From Candidatus Eisenbacteria bacterium (lineage in GTDB: Bacteria > Eisenbacteria > RBG-16-71-46 > CAIMUX01 > JAHJDP01), in assembly GCA_018831195.1 (NCBI GenBank), contig JAHJDP010000114.1, positions 1-49,013 of the forward strand: a DNA stretch of 49,013 bases, given 5' to 3'. Positions 41,398 to 49,013 of the stretch are shown one piece after another. How positions within the stretch are numbered: the stretch's first letter is position 1; the number at the start of each line of letters is the position of its first letter. The notes below the pieces were generated by a model that saw only the letters and a program-made list of their open reading frames with translations, had not been told where the DNA came from and did no database searches. A program made the position numbers and the translations under genes.

Positions 41398-42111
41398 ATG
41401 GACCGTTATATCGGGCTGGATGCCCATTCGTCAAGCTGTACCATGGCCGTAGTCGGTCCCAGTGGCCGGCGGCTGCAATCGAAGGTGCTGGAGACAAACG
41501 CCCGGGAGTTGATCGACTTCTTGAAGAGCCTTCCCCGACCCCGGCATCTGTGTCTCGAAGAGGGGACGCATTCGGCCTGGCTTTACGAGGAGTTGGCGCC
41601 GCATGTGGACAAGATTGTGGTGGTCGGGGTGGGCAAGCGTCGGGGATCGAAGAGCGATGCGGTCGATGCCTTCGGCTTGGCCGAAGCGATCCGGTACGGG
41701 TGCAATGCCGGATCAAGAGCCTGTTTCGTTCGCGCGGGATTGCGGCTGGAGGAGTGAAGGTCTACCGGACATCCGTGCGCGAGGAATGGAGAAAGAAGCT
41801 TCCGGCGGCCATGCACTCTCTGGTCGAGATCCTCTACGAGGAGCTGGACGCGGTCCGCGAGCTGCAGCGGCGGACCGAGAGAAGGAGATGCTGGAGAGGA
41901 GTCGCACCGGCATGGGATCTCCCGCATCCTGGAGACGTGTCCGGGCCTGGGGCCGATTCGCATCGCACAGCTCCTGCCGGTCGTGGTGACGCCGTATCGA
42001 TTCTCGAACAAGCGTGCGTTCTGGAGCTATGCCGGTCTGGGCATCATCATGCGGAGTTCCTCGGACTGGGCGCGAGCGAAAGACGGATCTTGGGTACGCC
42101 TGCCGGTATAG
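41398..42111 (+). pseudogene. IS110-family transposase, frameshifted and deleted
   Basis: The start 'MDRYIGLDAHSSSCTMAVVG' is the DEDD (RuvC-like) N-terminus, with 'HLCLEEGTHSAWLYEELAP' and 'SDAVDAFGLAEAIRYG' in place. At about 41690-41700 the frame shifts and 30-50 codons appear lost, rejoining at 'RVQCRIKSLFRSRGI'. At least two more shifts follow before the C-terminal 'ILETCPGLGPIRIAQLLP' and 'YRFSNKRAFWSYAGLG' region. The last frame stops at 42109-42111 and lacks the normal end. It cannot encode an active transposase. Confidence 0.85.
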
Positions 42112-42130
42112 CAGACCCGAGGCTTATCGG

Positions 42131-42280
42131 CTATCGGCATCGGCTTCTTACTTGTATATTTTGAACGGATGGGTAGTCGCGGGCGGCGACGGGATCGGTT
42201 CGGCCGAGGGTGAGCAGAATGGCGGCGGCGGCGAGTATACTACAGCGAAGTGTACTTACAATGCCGCCAACAAATCGCAT
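42131..42280 (-). pseudogene. Truncated N-terminus of an exported protein
   Basis: The frame from ATG 42280 reads MRFVGGIVSTLRCSIL followed by AAAAILLTLG and a cleavage-like 'VAARDYPSVQNIQV', then stops at 42131. This looks like a signal peptide and first residues of an exported protein cut off by the IS110 side. Ten G residues (42281-42290, read on this strand) directly precede the ATG. Confidence 0.45.
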
Positions 42281-42302
42281 CCCCCCCCCCGGCCGCAGCC
42301 TG

Positions 42303-44078
42303 CTAACGCAGAACTGTGATTCTCTTTGTGCCCCTAGTGGTTCCCGCTTCCAATTGTAACAGATAAGTTCCTGGGGCGGCCGGCGCGCCGCGCGAATCAG
42401 TCCCATCCCAAATCATCGTCCCTATCGATCCGAGGAACTCGAATTGATTGATGCGCCGTCCGGCGATATCAAAGATCGAGAGGCGCGCCGCTCCACTTTC
42501 AGGAGTTGCCCATGTCAAATGCGTCGTCGATGAAAACGGGTTCGGCTGGGCGGAGAGGATGAATCCCTTGCCGGCGACAAATCCCGAATTGATTGCCGCC
42601 GGATCGCAGCCCAGGTCATGAGCGCCAATGCGACCACAGTTGCTTCCATTCGGATGATTGCCCGGCAGGCACGGGGAATCGATACTTAATGTCAAATCGT
42701 CAATGGGAGCATCGCAGAATTGCGGATCGGCGGAGAAATTGCCCAGTTCATTGTTATAGCCGGCAATGCATCCGACATAGTCGCCGCCTTCATTGCCGTA
42801 GACATCACAGCAATAGAAGGCCGGATTGCCGGGTTGCGCAAAGCAATAAACAGCCTCGCCGATAATGCCAAAAGAAAATATGGATGAAACGACCACTGGA
42901 TAAGATTCCATTGCGAGCGCGAGGCAGGCTCCGTCCGACGCCGTGTTTTCGAAAAATGTACAAGATCCCATAATGCAATTTGATTCATATTGGAAGTACC
43001 CGCCTCCCCCGTGATCGCCCGCCCAGTTGCGCATAAAAGTGCAGCCGGTTATCGATGGAGACGAGTAGTCGGTGAAATAAAGACCGCCGCCGGTGATCGC
43101 GTGATTTTCAGTAAACTCGCAGTCTTCTATGGAGTTTGATGTGCCGGAATTTGTCAGAAAAATGCCTCCGCCCCAATTCCCGCTGTTGGCATGGAATGTA
43201 CAGGCCAAAACGGCGAACGAATCAGGATCCGATATAAACAAGCCCGCGCCGCTCGCTGCGGAATTGTGCCGAATCTCGCATTCCCCCAGATTAAAGCGCG
43301 CCGTGTGGCCGTAAACGCCGCCCCCGGCCGCGGCTTCATTGTATTCAAAAGTCGTTGCCGTTGCGCTAATTGAGGAGGCTTCACGACAATATATGCCGCC
43401 GCCGGATTGGACTACTTTATTTTCATCAAAGATGCAGTTTTCCAGAGTGATATTCGAATAAGATCGGCCACAGAGGCCGCCGCCGCTCAGCAAGGCCGAA
43501 TTGCGCCAAAATTCGCAATCGGTGAAGGTTGCGTGGCTGTCCCAGCAGCAAATCCCGGCGCCATAATCGGCTTCGTTGAAAATAAATCTGCAATTTATGA
43601 AATTCGGATTTGAATTCGCAAGATATGCTCCTCCTCCATCATCCCAGGCGAAATTGGCGCCAAAGACGCAATTTGTGATTGTCGGATTAGCATTGAGGCA
43701 ATAGATGGCGCCGCCGTCGTCATGAAACCCGCTGGTTATTCCGATTCCTTCAAGGCAAAAATCGGAGGAAAGATTTTCAAAATAAAAGGCTCTGTGATAA
43801 TTGGATTCGTCTCCTTCAGGATGGATTTCCGTGGTATTGGGATCGCCGGTCTGCGACCGAATTGTTAATGTCTTTTGATAGATGTAAACGTCCCGGTTGC
43901 CGGGTCCGGTAAAATATCCGTCGGTTAGTTCGATAATATCACCGTTAATCGAACCATCGACCGCCGCTTGAATAGTTGGGAAATTTCCCATCCCGTTGGG
44001 CTGGACGATCCAGGTCGTTCCCAAAGCGGTTGCGGGTAGCGCAAACACCAAGAGCAGAGAGATGTTGTAGCGTAGCAT
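42303..44078 (-). CDS. Exported right-handed beta-helix protein with FlgD-like C-terminus
   Basis: This 591-aa protein has a signal peptide ('ISLLLVFALPATALG'). It begins with 'WIVQPNGMGNFPTIQAAVDG', typical of pectate-lyase-type beta-helices, and then shows about ten coils with 'GGGIYC...ITNCVFxxNxAxxGGG' periodicity (polymorphic outer membrane/PbH1-like repeats). The last 90 residues form the FlgD-like module 'SAQPNPFSSTTHLTWATP', 'LSIFDIAGRRI' and 'PGTYLLQLEAG'. No catalytic residues are apparent; an adhesive or surface role is inferred. The promoter lies in the 44079-44220 stretch. Confidence 0.88.
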   Translation of the reverse strand: MLRYNISLLLVFALPATALGTTWIVQPNGMGNFPTIQAAVDGSINGDIIELTDGYFTGPGNRDVYIYQKTLTIRSQTGDPNTTEIHPEGDESNYHRAFYFENLSSDFCLEGIGITSGFHDDGGAIYCLNANPTITNCVFGANFAWDDGGGAYLANSNPNFINCRFIFNEADYGAGICCWDSHATFTDCEFWRNSALLSGGGLCGRSYSNITLENCIFDENKVVQSGGGIYCREASSISATATTFEYNEAAAGGGVYGHTARFNLGECEIRHNSAASGAGLFISDPDSFAVLACTFHANSGNWGGGIFLTNSGTSNSIEDCEFTENHAITGGGLYFTDYSSPSITGCTFMRNWAGDHGGGGYFQYESNCIMGSCTFFENTASDGACLALAMESYPVVVSSIFSFGIIGEAVYCFAQPGNPAFYCCDVYGNEGGDYVGCIAGYNNELGNFSADPQFCDAPIDDLTLSIDSPCLPGNHPNGSNCGRIGAHDLGCDPAAINSGFVAGKGFILSAQPNPFSSTTHLTWATPESGAARLSIFDIAGRRINQFEFLGSIGTMIWDGTDSRGAPAAPGTYLLQLEAGTTRGTKRITVLR

Positions 44079-44219
44079 GTTGTACCTCCGGTGAATGAGT
44101 TAATTGGACCCAAGCCCAGATAGGCTACCGCATTATGAGAAAAACTGAAAGGCGTTGGACTCTCGCCCGTTAGGTATCCGAACGGCAGGAGCAATGGAGG
44201 CGTAACCGGGACGTCTTGT

Positions 44220-44447
44220 ATGAGCGCAAACAAGGGAGTGATCGGTGTCATGCTCGCCGTCGCCATTGGTGCGAATTGGCTAACTCCTTCCTCCGCAGGA
44301 GATTATGCGGTTGTTAGTACCGGACAGGAACGGCGTTTCGGCGATCTCTATCAGGGCGCCTGCCCCTCGGGGGGCAATCGTATCTTGGCCAGGACGCCCA
44401 GTATGAAGGGCATCAGCCAGGTAATATTCTCAACGGCGAAATGTTGA
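44220..44447 (+). pseudogene. Possible truncated exported protein
   Basis: The 75-aa frame opens with a signal-peptide-like 'GVIGVMLAVAIGANWLTPSS' and 'AGDYAVVSTGQER', then runs into sequence that is antisense to integrase remnants. The front half looks like an exported protein cut by an insertion. It is weakly supported by sequence alone. Confidence 0.25.
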
Positions 44448-44526
44448 CCGTGCATGATACCCAAACCGGACTGACCGGGTGAGGCGTCCCCGGTTTTCTT
44501 GGACACCGAATTGGGGTAAAACCAAG

Positions 44527-44656
44527 GAAACAAGGAGGCGAAGATGGCCAGTTGCTGGCGCAGGGCAGCCTTTTCCAGCGCCAGGATTGTCCGCGCCATG
44601 AGGGATGTCCGGAGGCAGGCGAATAGGGCTGATATGAATGTGCGCATAGTAGGCAT
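44527..44656 (-). pseudogene. N-terminal fragment of an IS integrase-core transposase
   Basis: The first 43 residues of this frame, 'MRTFISALFACLRTS..' and 'ARTILALEKAALRQQLAIF', match the N-terminus of a widespread group of IS transposases ('..lAlEnLALRQQLAVl'). Homology ends abruptly afterwards, so only the start survives. The middle segment of the same kind of protein is found at 36941-37029. Confidence 0.55.
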
Positions 44657-44768
44657 GAGTATATCACAATGGCGGACTTGTTGAATTCCAGGGAGTTACG
44701 GGGTTACGTGGACTACGACTTCTCTGATGGCAAGGAGTTGCGGCCTTTTCGCGGAGAACGCAGGTCAC

Positions 44769-45932
44769 TCAACGGTCAAATGGGGCACCTTGGGCCAACC
44801 ATGCAAGAAAATGATCAACCGGCAGAACTTCGATTCCATCCTCAGTCTCCATTCGTCGATCACCAAGAAAGACCAGGAACCTTCGACGGAGATTCGGCAG
44901 ATCACGCATCGCGCGCAGCCCATTGAGCGATGAGGAGTCGTAGTGTTTGCCAGATTTCACTTCAATAGCAAGATAGTCGGTATCTCTGCGCAGTAGAAAA
45001 TCGACTTCTGTCTGGGTGGCTTCCGCCGGAGCCCAGTAATAAAATTCATCAAAAATCCCGCGATAATCTCGATAGGCGCGTAGAAGGCCGGCGATCCACC
45101 CCTCAAAAAGGTGTCCCTTTTCCTCCGGTGTTGGTGGGCCCAGTTGTCGTTTTGCAGCTCGTGGCAAACCGGGATCGGCCCAGAACAATTTAGGGTGCTT
45201 TCGCTCCCGCACTCGCAGCTTCCCCTGAAATGCTGGCAGCTGAAATGCAATGAGTGTGTCGACCAAGATTTCCAAATAACTTTCAGCAGTCTTGCGGGCG
45301 ACTCCCGCGTCCCGCGCGATTCCGGATACATTGATGACCTGTCCGTGAAAGAGGGCAGCGACAGGAAGAAAACGGGCGAATCCGGGCAGGTTTCGCACAA
45401 GAGCTTCCGATTGTATCTCTTCCTTCAGGTAGAGTTCCACATATGACGTCAATGTTTCCTTGCGGTCCTGAGAATTCCAGACGATGGGCAAGCCTCCCCA
45501 GTGAAGGGTTTCATCGAGACTGAACACATCCCCCATCTCTTCGGGGAGTAATGGATGCATAAAACGTCGGACCGCACGACCGGCAAGGAGGTTAACACCT
45601 CCACGGCGAAGTTTGCGGGCACTCGAGCCGCACAGCGCGAAGCGGATATTTTTTTCCTCGATGAAACGATGGACTTCGTTGAGAAGCATCGGAAGGCGTT
45701 GAACTTCATCAATGACGACCCTTCCGCCACTTTCGACCATTCGAATTTCATCCGCGAATCTACCGATGTCAGTGAGATAGGATTGATAAAGCGACTCATT
45801 GAGAAGATCAATATAATGTGCACCCGGGTGACTTGCGCGGAGCCATGTGCTCTTGCCCGTACCCCGCGGACCAAGGAGAAAGTATGATCCCTCTGGAGGT
45901 CTGGCTATTCGTGGAAAAGGAGCATTGTTCAT
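44769..45932 (-). CDS. AAA ATPase with DUF4143 C-terminus, copy 2
   Basis: This 387-aa protein has Walker A 'LLGPRGTGKSTWLRASHP' near residue 19-27, Walker B 'VVIDEVQRLPMLLNEVH', 'FALCGSSARKLRRGGVNLLAGRA' (sensor) and 'SGIARDAGVARKTAESYLEI' (winged helix). It ends with the DUF4143 nuclease-like core: 'TEVDFLLRRDTDYLAIEVKS' (D...E-V-K). It differs strongly from copy 1, so this is not a recent duplication. A palindrome ends three bases before its ATG, as in copy 1. Its lower GC and the surrounding IS remnants suggest horizontal transfer. Confidence 0.88.
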   Translation of the reverse strand: MNNAPFPRIARPPEGSYFLLGPRGTGKSTWLRASHPGAHYIDLLNESLYQSYLTDIGRFADEIRMVESGGRVVIDEVQRLPMLLNEVHRFIEEKNIRFALCGSSARKLRRGGVNLLAGRAVRRFMHPLLPEEMGDVFSLDETLHWGGLPIVWNSQDRKETLTSYVELYLKEEIQSEALVRNLPGFARFLPVAALFHGQVINVSGIARDAGVARKTAESYLEILVDTLIAFQLPAFQGKLRVRERKHPKLFWADPGLPRAAKRQLGPPTPEEKGHLFEGWIAGLLRAYRDYRGIFDEFYYWAPAEATQTEVDFLLRRDTDYLAIEVKSGKHYDSSSLNGLRAMRDLPNLRRRFLVFLGDRRMETEDGIEVLPVDHFLAWLAQGAPFDR

Positions 45933-45935
45933 AAC

Positions 45936-45964
45936 GTCGCCATAATACGCCGGATAATGGCGAC
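45936..45964. promoter_or_regulatory. Palindrome before DUF4143 copy 2
   Basis: GTCGCCATAAT (45936-45946) and ATAATGGCGAC (45954-45964) are inverted arms matching at 10 of 11 positions. The palindrome ends three bases before the ATG (45932) in the gene's reading direction. The sequence differs from the copy 1 palindrome except for a shared ATAAT core and GTC/GAC ends. Confidence 0.75.
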
Positions 45965-46276
45965 ATGCAACAAATATTTCGATTATGATCCTATCTATTT
46001 GAATTCCAATGTGTTACAGACTTCATAAACCAGCTGCTATCTAAATGGGCCTTCAAAAGAGAGCCTTTGGACCCATTTTCAACCCGTGATCCGCAAAAAC
46101 TCCATCGGCACTAGAACACCGGTCGCCGGCGGGGATGATCGGTCTCCGAAGGGCTGCCCGGCCGGTTGGTTTCTCGCCCGTGGATCCGTCCCATAGGAAC
46201 TTCGGGGAAGGACCAGGAGCTGATTCAAAAGCAGGTGTGCCTTCCACAAATTCCGTCCGCATTGGGGGGCTTGCGG
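45965..46276. other. Gene-free stretch
   Basis: About 310 bp between the DUF4143 gene and the IS91 remnant. Short open frames exist, but none shows recognisable motifs. It is probably decayed sequence; nothing more can be supported. Confidence 0.5.
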
Positions 46277-46855
46277 TTATAGATTTAACGCTCCCCCGAA
46301 CCGTTGTACAAATGTGATCGCCCCGGTCTGTCCGTCGCGGATGCCGAGGGCGCGGCCGCGGCGGCGTTGCCAGGCGAAGAGAACTTTCAGGAAAATCCGC
46401 AACAACGCGGTCAGGAGCGCCCGATCCGCCGCCAAGCGGAAGCGCAGGGTCCAGGGAAATGTTAAAACCCACTGTCGGTAGCCCGCTTCCGGGAGAAGGT
46501 GATCCACCAGCCAGGCCGACATATCCGCCGTCCGGCGGGCGAGGCAGCTGGGGCAGAGCTTCCCCTTGCACGAAAAGGCCACCAGCCGCTCGAAGCCGCA
46601 ACGCGGGCAGTGGGGGCGGGCGAATCCGTGGCAGAGAAGGCCGCAGTCCAGATAGCGGCGGAACTCGCGCTCCACGAAATGCGGATAACCCTCTCCGTCT
46701 GAACCCCGTCCCTGGGCGAGGAAGGTCTCCAAGTGTTCCCGCACGATCTCGTACAGGACCGTCGTCTCCGGTTGGCGGCGGCGATAGACGCCTGACGATC
46801 GTGCTGCTTCGCCCAAGGTCCGCCCGCCAGCGGCTGTCGTCGTGCCGACATGCAT
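46277..46855 (-). pseudogene. IS91-family transposase, N-terminal part only
   Basis: This frame of about 192 aa (ATG at 46855) matches the IS91/IS801 transposase N-terminus: 'TVLYEIVREHLETFLAQGRG', the zinc-binding 'CPRCGFERLVAFSCKGKLCP' plus 'SCLARRTADMSAWLVDHLLP', and 'WVLTFPWTLRFRLAADRALL'. It ends at 'FVQRFGGALNL*', just where functional copies continue into the HUH motif ('NxHFH'), so the catalytic centre is missing. The open frame continues upstream to 47743 but shows no homology there. The IS end (copy C repeat) lies about 90 bp upstream. Confidence 0.85.
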
Positions 46856-46943
46856 GGGCTGGTGAAAATGCAGGTTTGGTGCCGCAACGAAGAGACCGCC
46901 TGCGATCCCCGATCGGCGAGGAGCCCCGCTGGGGAGTCCCGCA

Positions 46944-46983
46944 GCAGTTCTGGATGTGCGGCTAACCCGGATCGTGGCATGAT
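46944..46983 (+). repeat. IS91-end-like 40-bp repeat, copy C
   Basis: This copy lies just upstream of the IS91 transposase relic, where the terIS end is expected, and matches copy A at 36 of 40 positions. It contains an imperfect GATCGTG-G-CATGATG hairpin; HUH transposases recognise such hairpins near the ends. Confidence 0.7.
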
Positions 46984-47505
46984 GGGGGCGGATAAAGGCG
47001 GCGCCAGCGAGATGACCCTGGTGGCGATCGCCGTCGACCCCTGCAATATGCGCGCGTGGGACCGTGTCGCCGAGACCGCGGATATCACCGTCGTCCTGTC
47101 GGATCTTTATCATAACCCCGTTCCCGATCACACGCGTGTCTGGTTCACCAGTGACGAGGGTATTGTGCGAGGCGCGGTCAGCGGGGAATTGGGAAGTGGT
47201 GAAACATATGACGGCGTCTGCGGCGCCACCTTCCTCAGCGGCGAGCCGAGAAATGACGGGATTGTAACGGTCACGGCCACCACCGCCGGCGGGACGGTCG
47301 AGGGGAATGTCTCCTTTATTACAATCGGTCCGCCGACATCCGTGACCTTCATTTACCCGGTTCCGCCGGTGAATATCATGGCCGATGGCGAGGCGGAGAT
47401 CGATCTCATGGTCGAGGTCCTGGACATTAACAATAACTTCGTGCTGGGTGGGACTTCGGTGGAGTTCAGAGCCGATATCGGAACCGTCGGCGGCGGAGGG
47501 AGTGG
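46979..47505 (+). pseudogene. Fragment of exported Ig-like (Big_1-type) repeat protein
   Basis: The open frame 46979-47505 reads like bacterial Ig-like repeats: 'ADITVVLSDLYHNPVPDHTR', 'VWFTSDEGIVRGAVSGELG', 'PRNDGIVTVTATTAGGTVEG' and 'AEIDLMVEVLDINNNFVLGG'. It has no start or signal peptide, because the IS91 end lies immediately upstream, and after 47505 it turns into low-complexity sequence ('GSGSKRNRSPEP') without homology. It is a middle piece of a surface protein gene broken at both ends. Confidence 0.6.
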
Positions 47506-47694
47506 CTCGAAGCGCAACCGCTCTCCCGAACCGTCGGTCCGACCGGCGCTGGCAACCCACTCGGCTTCCGAATCGCCAGGACCGCGTGTGCGCCGTAAAG
47601 CCCGCGCTGAAAGGGGGCAGGCCGGTGGGAGCTGGGAGGGCGAGCATTGGCTGGTTCGGCCGGTCTAGGCGGCCGACTTCACCGGAATACGCAC

Positions 47695-47820
47695 ATGGTC
47701 GACCGGGAGATGACGGAGAGGGAGAATCGGCGTCTTCAGACACGCCTCAAGCGAGCCAAGCTGCGACCCATTTCACGCAAGATAAAGTCTGAAATGGTGT
47801 TATATATTAGAAAATGGTGA
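47695..47820 (+). pseudogene. istB (IS21) fragment
   Basis: A 41-codon frame begins 'MVDREMTERENRRLQTRLKR' then 'AKLR', the usual N-terminal part of IS21 helper ATPase IstB ('..REw..REnRRL.RRL+.AkLR..A..ED'). Homology then stops; no P-loop follows. It marks a further IS remnant. Confidence 0.6.
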
Positions 47821-47960
47821 TAATATGTTCGCAGATGCGCTATCCTGTAGATAGGTGCCCAAATTGAATTCGAAAAGTGTGAGCTTCTGTCGTATAATAG
47901 CGTTGTTCCGGTGATGTGAATTCGCATATCTTGATGTTGTGTCCGGGGGGGAATCCAACC

Positions 47961-48617
47961 ATGAGGAAACTAATGCTGGGGATGCTCATCCTCGCTGCTG
48001 GATTATCAGGAGCGTCAGCCGGGCCAAATGAAGGCGTCGTTCTGTCCATTCAGGGTAACACAACTGGTGGGCCCATAACCGAGCCCTGTCTAACGATAAC
48101 TCTGCCGGAGTCATGTGAAAATCTCGACCCGAGTGCGTTGCCTGACGATCATGATGTGGAGTGGTTTCTGGTCGTGGTCGTTTCGCCGGCGGCAAATGCA
48201 CCGAATTTTGACTCAATCACATTTGGCATCGGGGACTACAATACAGGCGACGCCTATATCTCGTATAATGGCACCTGTATCCCCGGTGCTGGGTGGTCAT
48301 TTACCGGGGCTTGGCCCCTACCAGGCAGTGGCATTGAAATCACATGGGATCCAGGTTGTACAAGCTCCGACTATCTGTTTCCCGCATTCTACTTCGGCGT
48401 CTATGTCTATGCGCCGGCGACAATTCCCTTGACTCCTCATCCTTCGGAGCCATCAGGTGTCACTGATTGCTCGGAGGACTCCGTTTTTGATCCATTTGAA
48501 GGATTCGGAGCCATGGGTTGTGGGGGAGAACCTGGCTATAATCCGCCATGTCCCGATATTGAACCAACACCAATCAAGAGAACGACATGGGGAAATATCC
48601 GCTCTATTTATCGCTGA
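47961..48617 (+). CDS. Exported protein of unknown function with C-terminal 'TTWGNIRSIYR'
   Basis: This 218-aa protein starts at ATG 47961, after a GGGGGG stretch; the frame from 47916 is longer but lacks a signal. The signal peptide is 'MLGMLILAAGLSGASA'. The mature part is rich in Gly/Pro/Asp with paired cysteines ('TEPCLTITLPESCENL', 'CTSSDYLFPAFYFGVYVYAP'), suggesting a beta-sandwich. It ends in 'IKRTTWGNIRSIYR', a short conserved-looking basic/aromatic tag I believe recurs at the ends of exported proteins in related genomes; it may be a sorting signal. No function can be assigned. Confidence 0.75.
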   Translation: MRKLMLGMLILAAGLSGASAGPNEGVVLSIQGNTTGGPITEPCLTITLPESCENLDPSALPDDHDVEWFLVVVVSPAANAPNFDSITFGIGDYNTGDAYISYNGTCIPGAGWSFTGAWPLPGSGIEITWDPGCTSSDYLFPAFYFGVYVYAPATIPLTPHPSEPSGVTDCSEDSVFDPFEGFGAMGCGGEPGYNPPCPDIEPTPIKRTTWGNIRSIYR

Positions 48618-49013
48618 CATGCTAGTCTCCCGGTCCCTCAGCGCTTCGCGGAGACGCGACTAACGCGCAGAATCTCAGAGCTATATTTGCGGGGAAGCAA
48701 TAACTTGTCGTTTTCTGAAGGTGACGTGCTCATCAATTCGTCGCCTGTCCCTTCCATAAACCTCATCCGGCCTAGAAATTAGTTCTGCCCCAATCGGACC
48801 ATACATTGAAACCGGTTATATGATAGACAGATTGTGCGGTTCAGATGATGGGAGAAACGACATCGGCCATCTGGCCTGGGCCTTGGCAAACGAATTCCTG
48901 GATAGGTGGTGATTTCCGGTAGCCTTCTTCCCCTGGCTTAGGCAGCGCGTCGGAAATACCGGTGATGAAGTCCGCCGACCATCGGCTCCGAGCAAACTGT
49001 TTCGATCCCAGAA
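48618..49013. other. Gene-free end of window
   Basis: About 400 bp with no recognisable gene, RNA or repeat. Short frames are present on both strands, including one of 43 codons on the minus strand ending near 48640, but none has a supporting motif. Confidence 0.5.

Noticed and set aside
46053-46601. 182-aa minus-strand frame overlapping the IS91 relic
   Set aside because: It is out of frame with the IS91 homology and contains no recognisable domain.
46856-47743. Upstream extension of the IS91 transposase frame
   Set aside because: Only the part from 46855 down matches IS91. The extension is antisense to the Ig-like fragment and has no homology.
1-49013. CRISPR array
   Set aside because: No regularly spaced repeats with unique spacers were seen. 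The only tandem repeats are the three contiguous 13-bp units at 2525-2563.

Overview
The window is 49 kb of GC-rich bacterial chromosome carrying mostly ordinary housekeeping genes, interrupted from about 30 kb onward by remnants of mobile elements. Several exported proteins (M6 protease, beta-helix protein) end in a FlgD-like C-terminal module. Together with PD40-type lipoproteins and exported proteins with odd C-terminal tags, this suggests an uncultured member of the FCB group, for example Candidatus Eisenbacteria or a relative. That placement is an inference from gene style; there is no rRNA in the window. No tRNA, rRNA or CRISPR array was recognised.

Region 1 (1-8.4 kb). The tail of an M16 peptidase gene with an in-frame TAA is followed by a PD40-repeat lipoprotein. 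Then comes a tight four-gene plus-strand operon (2578-8433): an unrecognised protein, two different BrxD-like (DUF2791-like) P-loop ATPases, the second with an N-terminal small beta-barrel, and a large Lhr/BrxHI-like DEAD/DEAH helicase. No other BREX component is present. A hairpin and three 13-bp direct repeats precede the operon. A stand-alone TerB-domain gene lies about 1 kb downstream.

Region 2 (8.4-22.3 kb). This holds a ZIP metal transporter, TerB, a PiT phosphate transporter with its PhoU-like partner, and a conserved hypothetical gene. A long minus-strand block follows: ispF, ispD, radA, an S4 protein, a DUF-type protein, dnaB, a family-4 uracil-DNA glycosylase, coaBC, gmk and yicC. 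Two of these are unusual. The CoaC half of CoaBC lacks its catalytic motifs, and IspF lacks several normally conserved residues.

Region 3 (22.6-30.2 kb). This contains a P5C dehydrogenase (pruA), a HAD-type 5'-nucleotidase, a GNAT acetyltransferase, and a four-gene operon of an ABC-2 exporter (one ATPase, two permeases) translationally coupled to a MESH1-like HD hydrolase.

Region 4 (30.2-36.8 kb). This contains an AAA/DUF4143 ATPase, then hgcB and hgcA, the gene pair required for mercury methylation. HgcA has the diagnostic NVWCAAGK cap-helix motif and five membrane segments. HgcB has two 4Fe-4S motifs, an extra Cys and a C-terminal Cys cluster. hgcA begins 9 bp after, and in the same frame as, the stop codon of an M6 metalloprotease. 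A rhomboid protease follows upstream.

Region 5 (36.8-49 kb). An epimerase, a TldE/TldD pair and a beta-helix exported protein lie among decayed IS110, IS91, IS21 (istB) and integrase-type elements, two further DUF4143 ATPase copies (one intact, one a fragment), and truncated exported-protein genes. A 40-bp sequence next to the IS91 transposase recurs at 36.79 kb and, in shorter form, at 37.06 kb. The two intact DUF4143 ATPase genes each have a palindrome ending exactly three bases before the ATG.
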